DNA of 64,000 bases from Planctomycetales bacterium (GCA_020426845.1 JAGQPF010000255.1:1-64000), one strand, 5' to 3'. Shown: positions 1 through 9,368, numbered from the stretch's first letter. The notes: generated from the letters alone by a model not told the origin. Numbers and translations: made by a program.

Positions 1-244
1 ACTTGGGCTCCGGTGCCAGATGGCTGACGGCGACACCGATGTCCCGATAGAATTGTGGCGTTGCGACCACCGCCCACGAGGCTCGAAAAGCCCGTTGAAC
101 CACAGCCGGTTCGGCAATCGGAACAGGCGTTTTTCCGCACGCTGAAGGCTGTGCCGATCGCCGGTTGGGCATTTGCAGGTTGCCAAAGCCGATTGGAAGT
201 GCCGGATGGCCAGCGCGAGCTGAATCAACTTGCAGGCCGGTCAT
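1..244 (-). CDS. Possible 5' end of an unidentified gene, cut by the window edge
   Basis: A minus-strand frame is open from an ATG at 242-244 to the left edge, about 81 codons, and has no stop inside the window. The part nearest the edge (ending ..VATPQFYRDIGVAVSHLAPEPK) looks more protein-like than the first 45 residues, so the true start may lie further in, at a GTG or TTG. Third-position GC is lower than in the neighbouring genes. No family is recognised. It could equally be chance open frame in non-coding DNA. Confidence 0.25.
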   Translation of the reverse strand, partial: MTGLQVDSARAGHPALPIGFGNLQMPNRRSAQPSACGKTPVPIAEPAVVQRAFRASWAVVATPQFYRDIGVAVSHLAPEPK

Positions 245-300
245 GATCGCACGGATCAAACGCGAATGAAATGCGGACGATCCGCGCCAACCCCGTCAAC

Positions 301-394
301 ACTAGAAGTTGGGTTGGTCGCCGCCCCAACCTCGTGGCTCGCCACGACTTCGCGAGTTCTCCAACCCCAAAACCAAGGCTTGACGGTCCACTAG
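301..394 (-). repeat. Dispersed ~95-bp repeat, copy 1 (inverted)
   Basis: Read on the minus strand this copy begins CTAGTGGACCGTCAAGCC and closely matches 15377-15475. It contains the hairpin TCGTGGC-GA-GCCACGA (7-bp arms, 2-nt loop). It starts 5 nt after the stop codon of the UxaA-like gene, reading in the same direction as that gene. The position at a gene 3' end suggests a terminator or mRNA-end role, by inference. Confidence 0.7.
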
Positions 395-399
395 CTTAG

Positions 400-1935
400 C
401 TACAGCACGGGGCCGACATTCCAGGGCACGAACTCGTCGTCGCCGATGCCCAGCTGCTCGCTTTTGGTCGGACGGCCGCTGGCGACTTCGAGCACATGGT
501 CGAAGATTTCTCGCCCCATTTCGGCGACCGTCTTGCCGGAGAGGACTTGGCCGGCGTTGATGTCCATGTCCTCCTCGAGTCGCTCGAACATCGGCGTGTT
601 CGTGGCGATCTTCAGGCAGGGGGTCGGTTTGCAGCCGAAGCAGCTGCCGCGGCCGGTGGTGAATACCGCAACGTTGGCTCCGCCCGCCACCATGCCCGTG
701 ACGCTGGGCGGGTCGAAGCCGGGCGTGTCCATGAACACAAAGCCCTTGGCGACCACGGGCTCGGCGTAATGGTAGACGTCCACCAAGGCGGTTGAGCCTC
801 CTTTGGCGACGGCTCCGAGCGATTTCTCCACAATGGTGGTCAGCCCGCCAGCCTTGTTGCCGACCGATGGATTGTTGTCCAGCTCGCCGCCGTGCAGCGA
901 GGCGTACTCTTTCCACCATTCAATGCGTTCAATCAGCTTGTTGGCGACCTCCGCCGAGACAGCGCGACGAGTCAGCAGATGCTCGGCGCCGAACACTTCC
1001 GAAGTTTCCGCGAGAATGGCTGTGCCGCCGCAAGCGACCAGCAGGTCGGCGGCGACGCCCACCGCGGGGTTGGCGGTGATGCCGCTGTTGCCATCCGAGC
1101 CGCCGCACTCGGTTGCCAGGATCAACTCACTGGCTGGCGCCGTCTCGCGGCGCACGTCGTTGGCTCGCGGCAGCAGCCGGGCGACGTGTTCGATGCCCGC
1201 TTCCACCGTTTTCCTCGTGCCACCGACATCCTGCATGGACAGCATCACCGGGCCGTGCGACTGGCCGTTGTCCCCAATCTGCAACAGGCCCTGGCTTTGT
1301 ACGAGGTGTCCCATGGCGGCCTGCTCACATCCCAGCCCGACCAGCAGCACGCCGCCGATGTTGGGATGCTTGGCGATGCCGCCCGACACCCGATTCAAGA
1401 TGCGATGGTTCAATCCATCGAATTGCATCGCGCAGCCGCTCTGGTGTCGAAAGGCCACCACACCGTCGATGTTGGGGAACGCCTGCAACGCGTCTCCGTT
1501 GAATCGCTCGGCAATGTAACGGGCGACCGAGGCGGAGCAGTTCACGGTTGAGATGACGGCGAGGTAGTTTCGCGTTCCGTAGCGTCCGTCGGCGCGGCGA
1601 TACCCCTGGAATGTCTGGTCTGTCATCGGCTCCGGCGGCGCGGGAGTCTCGGAGGCCGGCGCGTAGTCGAGCCGCAGTTCGCCGAGCTCGACATTGTGCG
1701 TGTGCACCCATTGCCCGGGCTCGATGTCACGGGCGGCAAACCCCAGCGTTTGGCCGTACTTGAGTATCGCCCGGCCTCGCGCGATCGGCTGCAGAGCGAT
1801 TTTGTGTCCGAACGGCACGTCCTCAACCAGCTGCACTTGGTGCTCGCCGGCCTGAATGAGCTCGCCTGCCTGGAGCGCGGCCACGGCCACGCAGGTGTTG
1901 TCGGTTGGGTGGAGATGCAATGCGGCGGCGGTCAT
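400..1935 (-). CDS. uxaA: UxaA family altronate/galactarate-type dehydratase
   Basis: A 511-residue protein with the two-part architecture of altronate dehydratase UxaA, which removes water from D-altronate to give 2-keto-3-deoxygluconate in hexuronate breakdown. Residues ~10-85 form a SAF-like domain and ~110-511 the UxaA/GarD catalytic part. Family signatures are GYRRADGRYGTRNY, ECGGSDGNSGITANPAVG and GRGSCFGCKPTPCLKIATN, the last giving cysteines suited to a metal site. Length is close to that of E. coli UxaA. The ATG at 1933-1935 is used, with no strong ribosome site in front of it. No other hexuronate gene is in the window, so the exact substrate (altronate, galactarate or a related sugar acid) is open. 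Confidence 0.88.
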   Translation of the reverse strand: MTAAALHLHPTDNTCVAVAALQAGELIQAGEHQVQLVEDVPFGHKIALQPIARGRAILKYGQTLGFAARDIEPGQWVHTHNVELGELRLDYAPASETPAPPEPMTDQTFQGYRRADGRYGTRNYLAVISTVNCSASVARYIAERFNGDALQAFPNIDGVVAFRHQSGCAMQFDGLNHRILNRVSGGIAKHPNIGGVLLVGLGCEQAAMGHLVQSQGLLQIGDNGQSHGPVMLSMQDVGGTRKTVEAGIEHVARLLPRANDVRRETAPASELILATECGGSDGNSGITANPAVGVAADLLVACGGTAILAETSEVFGAEHLLTRRAVSAEVANKLIERIEWWKEYASLHGGELDNNPSVGNKAGGLTTIVEKSLGAVAKGGSTALVDVYHYAEPVVAKGFVFMDTPGFDPPSVTGMVAGGANVAVFTTGRGSCFGCKPTPCLKIATNTPMFERLEEDMDINAGQVLSGKTVAEMGREIFDHVLEVASGRPTKSEQLGIGDDEFVPWNVGPVL

Positions 1936-2135
1936 GGGCGGGCTGTTGCGGAAGCGAGGGATGGGAGGGCTGCGGCGATAATGCGGCCTACGGAGGCAAA
2001 ACGTAGGTGTTTGCCGGATTGGGTTTTATACTACATCCAGGGGCGTTCTCTCGGCGAGTGGCCTTGGGCCCGACCTGATTGTCCCGCAGACGTCGCTCGT
2101 CGTCTTCTCCAACTCTATTCCGCTGCGGATCTCGC

Positions 2136-5100
2136 ATGGCTTCGACGTTGCCCACAACGGCCGATTTCGACGGCTCGATTCAGAGCCAGCTCGTCGAGAC
2201 GAGTCGACGGCTCAAGGCCGTGGACGCTCTGGCGGGCGCCATCTCGTGGGCCGGCGGCGTGTTGTTCGTGCTGTTGTTGGCCACGATGGTGGACCACTGG
2301 CTGTTGGATCTTGGCGGCCCTGGCCGGTTGCTCGCGTTTTCGACGCTGTTGGTGTTGACCGGTTGGTTCATCGTTCGCAAAGGTGCGCCGCTCTTGCTGC
2401 GACGCATCAATCCGGTCTATGCGGCCAAGTCGATTGAAGGCGGGGCGCCGCAGATCAAGAACAGCTTGATTAACTATTTGCTGCTCAAGGGCCAACGCGA
2501 GTCGACCAGCGCCGCCGTGCTCGACGTGGCCGCTGCTCGAGCAGCCAGTGATCTGCGACATGCCAACCCGGAGACTTCGGTGGACCGGACGCACGTTGTG
2601 CACGCCACCTATTGGCTCGCCGCGATCGTCGTCGGCTGTGGCCTGCACGGATTGATCTCTCCCAAGAGCACGTTTGCCACCTTTCAACGCGTGCTCATGC
2701 CATGGGGAGCGTGGGAGCGTCCCACGCGAGTCAACATCGACGACGTGCAGCCGGGCGACGGCGAGGTGCTCCGTGGCCGTCGGCTCTCGATCGATTGCCG
2801 GGTCCGAGGGCTTCGCGATGGCGAGCGGCCTCGCGCTGTTTACAGCTCTGCCAGTGGACAGATCGTCGATCAGTCGACCTCGATGGAATTGAAGAACGGC
2901 CGCTGGATCGCGGCGATTCCACCCGAAGGCGCCAGCGTGGACTTGCGCTATCACATCGAAGCGGGCGATGGCCGCTCGCCGGTGCATGCGCTGAACGTGC
3001 TGCCCGTGCCAACAGTGTCGGTCGAACTGGTTCAATACGAGCCGCCAGCCTACACCGGCCTGGCTCGCAGCTCGTCGGCCGGCGGGGACGTGCGTGGCGT
3101 TGAGTTCTCACGCGTTACGATCCGGGCGATGGCGAGCGATGAAATTGCCCGCGCCAAGTTGCATCTGCACCGCTCGGACGGCAGCGGCGAATTCCTGGCC
3201 TCGCTGCACGCGGAAGGTCGTGAGGCGACGGGCCAGTTTCAGTTGGAATGCGTCGCAGGGCGGCCGAAATTCGATCGCTATCACATCTCATACGAGACGC
3301 CGAAAGGACACGCCAGCGAGGCGCCGGTGGTTCACTCGATCGAGATCTTGGCTGATGAGCCGCCTGTCGTTGCGGCGTACGTCCCTGCCGGCCGTCTTTC
3401 GACCGAACCGGCGACGAGACGGAGGGGGCCCGGGAACGCGATCTTGATTGCCGGAGTCGGTGCACTTCATCAACCCGCTCAAGCGATGATCGACGTTGCG
3501 GTCGATGGCGAGTTGGTGGTGGAAGTTCGAGCGTCGGATCCCGACTATGGCTTGTCAAGCATCACGCTGAAGGCAACTCGGAACAACGGGGCGCCGATTG
3601 AGTCTCGACGGTCGCAGCAAGGGCCACGCGGCTACGGCGTCCGCGGCGACGTGGTCGAGACGTATCGCATCGCGCCGGCACGGCTCGGCATGCAAGTTGG
3701 AGACGAGTTGATCTGCACTGCGTCCGCCGAGGACAATCGGCAACTGGCCGCAGGGTCCAACGCGTTTCAATCGACGTCGACCGAGCCGTTTCGGGTGCGG
3801 ATTGTTCCCGGTCAGACGTCAGGGGCTCCCCAGTCGGATGGGCCGTTGCCGTCAGACGGTCCGCGCGTCGAGCAAGGTGCGTCGCGGCCCGATCCGGCGC
3901 GCAACGAGCAACCATCGCCAGATGGCTCAACCGTGGCCGACCCGCCGTCGCCGTCGCCCGCCAAACCAATCGCCGGAGACGAAGCCCCTTCGGCCGAAGA
4001 TAGCAAGGGCAGCGAGTCCGGCTCGGAGACAAAGCAGACGGGCGACCAAGGCGATCAGGGCAATCAGGGCGACCAGGGCGATCGAGGTGAGGGCGATCCC
4101 GGTGACCAAGGCGCCGCGGGAGAACAGGGTCAGGATCCTTCACGCGACGGCCCAGCCAAGCAAGATGATCCGCAAGGCGCTGGTGATCCGCAGCAGAGCC
4201 AGCCGGGCAACGAAGGCCCACAGAACCAGACCGGCGCCGAAGGCGACAACGGCGACATGTCGGGAGCCGAGAGCGGAACCCGAAGCGGTGATGACTCGGC
4301 CGACCCCAACGGCGGATCGCAGGGTGGATCCCGGGGGCAGGGCTCCGATTCCGGTCAAGGGAACTCCGGTGAGGCCAGCTCGGGCCACGGGAACTCCAGT
4401 CAGGGCAGCGGCGAGTCATCCTCGGCTGGCCAAGGCACTTCGCAGGCGAACGGTTCGGCCGGCACCGACTCGGATGCCGGCGCGGGAGCGCCGAGCGATG
4501 CAACGTCACCAAGTCCCGGTGAGCCACTGCACGATGGCGAAGTGATTGAGATGCTTGCGGAGAAACTTGCTCAACAGCAAGGCTCGCAGCAGGCGGGTGC
4601 TGGCAATCAAAATGACGCCGGCTCCGAGGGAGTCGGTAGCCAATCGAATCGCGCGGACGACGGCCAGGGCAGCGCGGCGCCGTCCCAAACGCCGCCAAAG
4701 CCGGGTGACTCGCGGGATGGGAATCGGCCCGAGGGTGAGGGTCAACAGACGCCGGCCGGCAATGACCTCGCTTCGGGACAAGACGAGTCAAACACCAAAA
4801 TGGGGGCGGAACCAGGCACCGCGTCCGGAGGCAATCCTCAAGGTGGAGCGGAGTCGCCCCGGAAGTCGCCCGACCCCCGCCGCGAGCCTGCTGAGGGCGC
4901 CGAGCCGAGGAAGGGCGAACACGGCGACTCGAACGATGCCGGATCAAGCAATGCATCGCAGCCCGCTTCGCAGGGCAATTCGCCGACGCCGAAGGAAACC
5001 AATAGTTCGTCTGAAGCATCACAAGAGCAAAGCAACCGGCAGGGCGACAACACTGGCGCTGCGCCGGGCGACCGCTCGGGTGGCACCCAACCAGGCGCCG

Positions 5101-5987
5101 AGCCGGGCGAGGCCGAGCAGGAGGGCGCCCAGGGCGGTGGCGGCAAGCAGGGTGGCGGCAAGCAGGGTGGCGGAAAGCAGGGTGGCGGAAAGACAGAGAG
5201 CACTGTCAGTAATGAAGCCGGCAGTCATGGATCCGGCGATCAAGGCGCCGGGGCGGCGCCACAGTCCGCACCGGGTGAGTCCGAATCGAACACTGGCGAC
5301 AAACAGCAAGCCGACGGCGCCAAAGGGCAGAGTGGCAACGAGTCGGGCGCGGGCACGAGTGAGCGTTCCGAACCAGGACAGCAAGCTGGTGGCGAGGGAA
5401 AAGGAGCACAGCCGTCCTCGAATACCACAAATGGCTCCGTGGGTGAGTCCTCTGGGGAAAAAGCCAGCGCGGCAGTGGACGCGGGCGACGCGTTTGGCGG
5501 CGGTCAGGCGGCAAGCGAGCCAAGCAAGCCCGGCGATTCGACGGGAACGGCGAGTGCCGGCGAGCCGGGGCAGGGCAGCGGCGGTGGTTCGGTCGTGAAT
5601 CCCGGCGGCTCTCGCCCGCCTCGCGACCAGGCAAATCTCGAGTATGCCCGCAAGGCGACGGACCTGGTGCTGGAGTACCTCGAGGACCAGGAGCTTCGCC
5701 CCGATCCCAAGTTGCTGAAGGAGCTTGGTTGGACGGAGGACGACCTGCGTGCGTTTCTCGATCGCTGGCGAAAGATGAAGGCGGCCGCCGCCCGGGATGC
5801 TGACGCTGCTCGGCGACTTGACGATGCCCTGAGCGGTCTGGGCATTCGCTCGCCCGCGCCGGGGGGCCGCGACGAGACGGGCCGCGCGGACAGCACTCCG
5901 CAACTCGACGGCGCACTGCAGACGCTGCCGCCTGCCAGATATCGTGACAAGTTCCGGTCATTCCGTCAGCGGCGCTCAGCCCCCTGA
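2136..5987 (+). CDS. Membrane protein with very long Gln/Gly/Ser-rich low-complexity region
   Basis: A 1283-residue protein of unassigned family. Two membrane segments (~32-52, ~58-78) and a third (~160-182) are followed by a large extracytoplasmic-looking region to ~570, rich in beta-type sequence. Residues ~570-1165 are low complexity, dominated by Gly, Gln, Ser, Asp and Glu, with a short Gly-X-Y-like run (GDQGNQGDQGDRG) and four copies of GGGKQ-type units near 5140-5190. A charged helical tail (~1170-1283) contains LEYLEDQELRPDPKLLKELG. The layout resembles large DUF4175-like membrane proteins found near MoxR/BatA genes, but no such neighbours are here. The ATG at 2136 is preferred over an upstream non-ATG start because the 19 extra residues are Arg/Ser-rich. 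A -10-like TATACT lies at 2027-2032. Confidence 0.8.
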   Translation: MASTLPTTADFDGSIQSQLVETSRRLKAVDALAGAISWAGGVLFVLLLATMVDHWLLDLGGPGRLLAFSTLLVLTGWFIVRKGAPLLLRRINPVYAAKSIEGGAPQIKNSLINYLLLKGQRESTSAAVLDVAAARAASDLRHANPETSVDRTHVVHATYWLAAIVVGCGLHGLISPKSTFATFQRVLMPWGAWERPTRVNIDDVQPGDGEVLRGRRLSIDCRVRGLRDGERPRAVYSSASGQIVDQSTSMELKNGRWIAAIPPEGASVDLRYHIEAGDGRSPVHALNVLPVPTVSVELVQYEPPAYTGLARSSSAGGDVRGVEFSRVTIRAMASDEIARAKLHLHRSDGSGEFLASLHAEGREATGQFQLECVAGRPKFDRYHISYETPKGHASEAPVVHSIEILADEPPVVAAYVPAGRLSTEPATRRRGPGNAILIAGVGALHQPAQAMIDVAVDGELVVEVRASDPDYGLSSITLKATRNNGAPIESRRSQQGPRGYGVRGDVVETYRIAPARLGMQVGDELICTASAEDNRQLAAGSNAFQSTSTEPFRVRIVPGQTSGAPQSDGPLPSDGPRVEQGASRPDPARNEQPSPDGSTVADPPSPSPAKPIAGDEAPSAEDSKGSESGSETKQTGDQGDQGNQGDQGDRGEGDPGDQGAAGEQGQDPSRDGPAKQDDPQGAGDPQQSQPGNEGPQNQTGAEGDNGDMSGAESGTRSGDDSADPNGGSQGGSRGQGSDSGQGNSGEASSGHGNSSQGSGESSSAGQGTSQANGSAGTDSDAGAGAPSDATSPSPGEPLHDGEVIEMLAEKLAQQQGSQQAGAGNQNDAGSEGVGSQSNRADDGQGSAAPSQTPPKPGDSRDGNRPEGEGQQTPAGNDLASGQDESNTKMGAEPGTASGGNPQGGAESPRKSPDPRREPAEGAEPRKGEHGDSNDAGSSNASQPASQGNSPTPKETNSSSEASQEQSNRQGDNTGAAPGDRSGGTQPGAEPGEAEQEGAQGGGGKQGGGKQGGGKQGGGKTESTVSNEAGSHGSGDQGAGAAPQSAPGESESNTGDKQQADGAKGQSGNESGAGTSERSEPGQQAGGEGKGAQPSSNTTNGSVGESSGEKASAAVDAGDAFGGGQAASEPSKPGDSTGTASAGEPGQGSGGGSVVNPGGSRPPRDQANLEYARKATDLVLEYLEDQELRPDPKLLKELGWTEDDLRAFLDRWRKMKAAAARDADAARRLDDALSGLGIRSPAPGGRDETGRADSTPQLDGALQTLPPARYRDKFRSFRQRRSAP

Positions 5988-6020
5988 CGTTTGGGCCTTA
6001 TCAACACGCGGCGTGCGCCG

Positions 6021-6060
6021 GAAACAAACACGGGCCGAAGTCAAACTTCGGCCCGTTGTT
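6021..6060. terminator. Bidirectional intrinsic terminator
   Basis: A perfect 10-bp stem, CGGGCCGAAG at 6031-6040 paired with CTTCGGCCCG at 6046-6055, with loop TCAAA. It is followed by TTGTT on the plus strand, and on the minus strand the stem is followed by TGTTTGTTTC. It sits in the 104-bp gap between the convergent 2136-5987 gene and the thioredoxin gene, so it can end transcripts from both sides. Confidence 0.85.
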
Positions 6061-6091
6061 CGTGGCATCATCAACGGCAATGGGCCGACAA

Positions 6092-6415
6092 TCAGTTGGC
6101 CAGCGCCTCGAGCCTGCCGGCGAGGTCGGCCTTGGGCCGCATGCCGGTGAGTTGCAGCGTGCGCTTGCCGTCCTGCAGTACGACGAAGTACGGGATCGAC
6201 ACCACGCCGAAGGCGGCGGCCGCTCGGGGAGCGTTGTGAACGTTGGCCTTGACCACCTTCACGCGGCCCTGGAACTCGTCGGCCAACTCGTCGATTACGG
6301 GCCCCATGCTGCGGCACGGACCGCACTCGGGCGCCCAGAAGTCGACCAACACGGGCAACGGGCTCTCCATGACTTCGGCGACAAAATTGGCATCACTGAC
6401 GGGAATGGCGGACAT
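6092..6415 (-). CDS. trxA: Thioredoxin
   Basis: A 107-residue single-domain thioredoxin, the usual length for a cytoplasmic TrxA, which reduces protein disulfides using electrons from thioredoxin reductase. The active site is CGPC (C31, C34) within [10 protein letters not shown]. The residue before the first Cys is Glu instead of the usual Trp, which may shift the redox potential. The conserved cis-proline loop appears as VSIPYF, and a Gly-rich C-terminal strand follows. There is no signal peptide. No reductase gene is adjacent. It is convergent with the long membrane protein and separated from it by a strong hairpin. Confidence 0.92.
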   Translation of the reverse strand: MSAIPVSDANFVAEVMESPLPVLVDFWAPECGPCRSMGPVIDELADEFQGRVKVVKANVHNAPRAAAAFGVVSIPYFVVLQDGKRTLQLTGMRPKADLAGRLEALAN

Positions 6416-6701
6416 CGAATCTGCTCCTCTGCAAATGTCTTCCCTGTTCCGGCGGGATCGGGCCGCTGCGAACTGCAGACGGCGAGTGGCTGAAAGCCAG
6501 GACGCTCAACCGGGAACGACCAGCGTCCGAATTCCAACGCACTGATAGAACGACGTGCTCGGGGACGCAGCCTTACAGGGGTGGCGAAAAAGTTTTTTCT
6601 GGGGGCCTGCCCGTTGGAACGTTAAAAACGAGGAGGGCCGCCGCGTTTCCGCCTGAGGTTTGAACCCCTCCCTGTTTCATCGATTTCGGGAGCTGTCGGT
6701 A

Positions 6702-8696
6702 ATGATTATTCGCTTTGGTTTGACGTCCGCGATGACATGCGTCTTAGCGGCATGGGCCGTCGTCGCGTTGACAGCGCAGGATGACTCCAAGCCCGTTCCG
6801 TCGTCGCGACCTCATGTTGTCGCCAAGTTGAAATCGGGGCAACAGGTGGAGGGAGTGCTGCACCGGTTCGAGAACGGGCGGTATAGCTTGGTGGCCGGCG
6901 ACCGCGCTCGGCTCTTCCACGAGTCGGAGCTCGAGTCGATTTCGTTTCAACGCCGTCGGTTGGCGGTGGCGGCGCCCCCGGACTACGACCGTTGGACGAC
7001 GGAAGAGCTCGTCGAGGCGTTTGCACACCCCGGCGAGCGATTGTCGGCGGATCGGCGCCAGCAGGGTGACCCGGCGCTGGTTCGCCCCTTGGCTCGGCGC
7101 GGCGGCGAGGCGGTGCGGCCGTTGTTGGACGCGGTCGCCGAGAATTCGCATCTGACTCGCTATGCGTCCGAGGTGCTCCAAGAGCTGGGGCCCGAGCACT
7201 TTCCGGCGGCGATGGAGCTGCTGCGAAACGGGCATCGCGGCGCCTTTGAGCCGTTGCTCACCGCGATGTACAACACGGGGGTGCAAGCGGCGCCGCTGCT
7301 CGGCAAGTTGCTCGAGTTCGATGACGTCAAGGTGCGCAGCCGCGCGCTCCACGTGCTGTACAACATCGGCATTCAATCCGGCACCGTGCTGCCGGAATCG
7401 TTGACGCCGCAGCTGTTGCAGGCGATGAACGATCCACAGTTCGAAGTGCGCAAACAGACACCGGCCCTCCTGGCGATGGTAGGGCGCCCAGTCGACGATA
7501 TGTTGCCGGCGCTGCTAGACACGCTCGCGCCGGACTCGCCGAGCGGGGACTTGGCTTATCCGACCATCTTGGCGCTAAGACCCTTGGCGTCGAAGTTGCC
7601 GGCCGAAGATGCCCGGCGCTCGCGGATCGAAACGGCAATCGTGGCTGCCATGCGGCACGCGGGCGCTAACATTCGCAGCCAAGCCGCAGGGTTTTACTAC
7701 TACGGCGACAGTTCGCTGTCAGTTGATGCTCGCGATGCGTTGTTGCGTTTGTCGGACGACGTCGACGATTACACGCGCGATTTGGCGCGCCAAGCGCTGA
7801 GAAAGCATGGTGTGTCTCCGAGCCGCGCGTCGGACATCGCCGTGCTCAAAGGCAAGTCCGACACGGAGGTCGTGGCGATGCTCGCCTCCGAGGACCAGGT
7901 GGCGGTGGCTAACGCGGTTCGAGTGCTGTCGGCTCGTGAGCCATCGGCCGAACTGCTGCAGAGCTTGATGACTTTGGTTGCCAAGGACACCGAGTCAGGC
8001 CACTGGAACCACGCCGCCAACGTAATCTCCGGCTGGGGTGACGAAGCGGCGCCCTGGCTGACTGCCTACGCCGACTCGTCAAACGCCTTGGTGCGCCGCG
8101 TGGTTGCCCTCGGGCTGGGCCGGATCCGGATTCGCCAGTTTCCCGTCGCTCTGGAGGCACTGTCGGCCGATCCGGATCTGTTTGTCCGCGCCGCTGCCGT
8201 GGAAAGCGTCGGGGCGATTGCCGAAAACGCCAGTGGTCCCACTTTCGACACGGCCGTCAGTTTGTTGGTCAAGCGTTTGGAAGAGCAGTCAATCCCGCAA
8301 TACAACCTGCGGCATTCGTCCGTTCGCTCATTGGAGTCCATTGCCGCTTCGCATCCCGAGCAGATCTCCATCATCATTCGCTGGGCGAGCGAGGCGGCTC
8401 ACAAGGAGTTTCGCCGGGAGATGCTGAGCTCGCTCGGAAATGTCGCAAAGAGAATGCGAGCCGACTCGGCAGAAGCGAAGCTGATTCTCGATGCGTTGAT
8501 CGAGCGGCTTGGAGTCGAACGCCAATTGGAGATTCGCGTGGCTATTGTGCATGCCTTGGGGGTGATTCCGGGCAAGCCGGCCAGCGCCGAGCGAGCCTTG
8601 CAGAGCGTGCTCGACGAGCCGCAAGAAGAGATCGTTAGGGCAGCTCGCTCTCTGCTCAAGAACTGGCGGCGCCCGACGGTTGAGCCCGACCGATGA
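6702..8696 (+). CDS. Secreted HEAT-repeat protein
   Basis: A 664-residue protein. The ATG at 6702 is chosen because it starts a signal peptide (basic start, hydrophobic core, cleavage near VALTAQ) and GGGAG lies at 6688-6692; an upstream TTG would add 14 residues in front of the signal. After a short beta-type region (~30-85), residues ~120-655 are alpha-helical repeats of HEAT type, with recurring patterns such as VRRVVALGLGRI, VRAAAVESVGAI and IVRAARSLL. Such repeats scaffold protein binding; no catalytic motif is seen. The stop codon lies inside a 13-bp tandem repeat, so the last ~4 residues (VEPDR) are repeat-encoded. The partner and function are unknown. Confidence 0.82.
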   Translation: MIIRFGLTSAMTCVLAAWAVVALTAQDDSKPVPSSRPHVVAKLKSGQQVEGVLHRFENGRYSLVAGDRARLFHESELESISFQRRRLAVAAPPDYDRWTTEELVEAFAHPGERLSADRRQQGDPALVRPLARRGGEAVRPLLDAVAENSHLTRYASEVLQELGPEHFPAAMELLRNGHRGAFEPLLTAMYNTGVQAAPLLGKLLEFDDVKVRSRALHVLYNIGIQSGTVLPESLTPQLLQAMNDPQFEVRKQTPALLAMVGRPVDDMLPALLDTLAPDSPSGDLAYPTILALRPLASKLPAEDARRSRIETAIVAAMRHAGANIRSQAAGFYYYGDSSLSVDARDALLRLSDDVDDYTRDLARQALRKHGVSPSRASDIAVLKGKSDTEVVAMLASEDQVAVANAVRVLSAREPSAELLQSLMTLVAKDTESGHWNHAANVISGWGDEAAPWLTAYADSSNALVRRVVALGLGRIRIRQFPVALEALSADPDLFVRAAAVESVGAIAENASGPTFDTAVSLLVKRLEEQSIPQYNLRHSSVRSLESIAASHPEQISIIIRWASEAAHKEFRREMLSSLGNVAKRMRADSAEAKLILDALIERLGVERQLEIRVAIVHALGVIPGKPASAERALQSVLDEPQEEIVRAARSLLKNWRRPTVEPDR

Positions 8697-8813
8697 GCCC
8701 GACCGATGAGCCCGACGGTTGAGCCCGACGGTTGAGCCCGACGGTTGAGCCCGACGGTTGAGCCCGACCGTTGAGCCCGACCGTTGAGCCCGACTGATGA
8801 GCCCGACCGATGA
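8682..8813 (+). repeat. 13-bp tandem repeat, ten copies
   Basis: Ten head-to-tail units of GAGCCCGACSGWT type start at 8682, 8695, 8708, 8721, 8734, 8747, 8760, 8773, 8786 and 8799. Units differ at two positions (CGAT, GGTT or CGTT endings). The array begins in the last codons of the HEAT-repeat gene and supplies its stop codon (8694-8696). A 13-nt unit shifts frame by one per copy, and each unit carries TGA, so any frame entering it stops within about three units. Confidence 0.93.
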
Positions 8814-8841
8814 TGCTGCGGGCATTTCAGGTTGATTGAGG

Positions 8842-9183
8842 TTAGGGCTTCCGTGCTGGCGAGCCGCCAACCGTGGCGTTGCCCGGCGCCGATCGCCTTT
8901 CGAGCAGCAGCCGGATATGAAAGTAGCAGGCCAGCGCGAGCACGATCGCCATGGCGATGCCCGCCGTATTCCATAACTGTTGGTGCTGGCGAAGGTAGAT
9001 TGCCAGCTTCTCTCGAGTGTGGAAGGCTGCTTCGCTCTGCACCTCGAGCCAGCTGCCGAAGCTCAGCAGGACGACTGCGCCGGCGACGGTCGCCAGCAAC
9101 AAGCACCATCCGCGTCCGGCACGCCAAAACGCTTGGGACTGACGGCTCGCCGCGTCCGCCGGCGGCTGGTAGGGATTGTCCAT
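8842..9183 (-). CDS. Small two-pass membrane protein with NPYQPP N-terminus
   Basis: A 113-residue protein of unknown function. It starts MDNPYQPP, a short N-terminal signature common in small planctomycete membrane proteins. Two hydrophobic segments follow (~26-46 and ~76-96), separated by a charged stretch, then a basic tail. The ATG at 9181-9183 is preferred to one four codons upstream because it puts the signature at the N-terminus. It is divergent from nadB and convergent with the HEAT-repeat gene, and the 13-bp array fills the convergent gap. A role in the membrane is all that can be inferred. Confidence 0.65.
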   Translation of the reverse strand: MDNPYQPPADAASRQSQAFWRAGRGWCLLLATVAGAVVLLSFGSWLEVQSEAAFHTREKLAIYLRQHQQLWNTAGIAMAIVLALACYFHIRLLLERRSAPGNATVGGSPARKP

Positions 9184-9216
9184 GGCGTGGCCCATGGGAG
9201 GAGTGTGGCGAATGTG

Positions 9217-9244
9217 TTCGCCGAACAGGAATAAATCTTATACT
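9217..9244 (+). promoter_or_regulatory. Candidate promoter for nadB
   Basis: TATACT at 9239-9244 is a good -10 match. A weak -35 (TTCGCC, 9217-9222) sits 16 nt upstream. It lies in the divergent gap and points toward nadB, about 120 nt before the start codon. Confidence 0.28.
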
Positions 9245-9368
9245 GTTCGTGGGAACGCCGTCCAATCTGTTTAGGAATGCCGACGACGGAAATGGATGAC
9301 GATCTCTTCACGTTGGAGCGAATGCGGCTCCAGCGGCGTTTTGCCTCGACTTGGCCCGGGCGGTGATC

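Noticed and set aside
55-246. 63-codon plus-strand frame at the left edge
   Set aside because: No ribosome site or family. The opposite strand has an open frame that is somewhat more protein-like, so at most one of them can be real.
3562-5022. 486-codon minus-strand open frame opposite the low-complexity gene
   Set aside because: Arg/Ser/Pro-rich translation produced by the repeated Gly/Gln/Ser codons on the other strand; no start signal or family.
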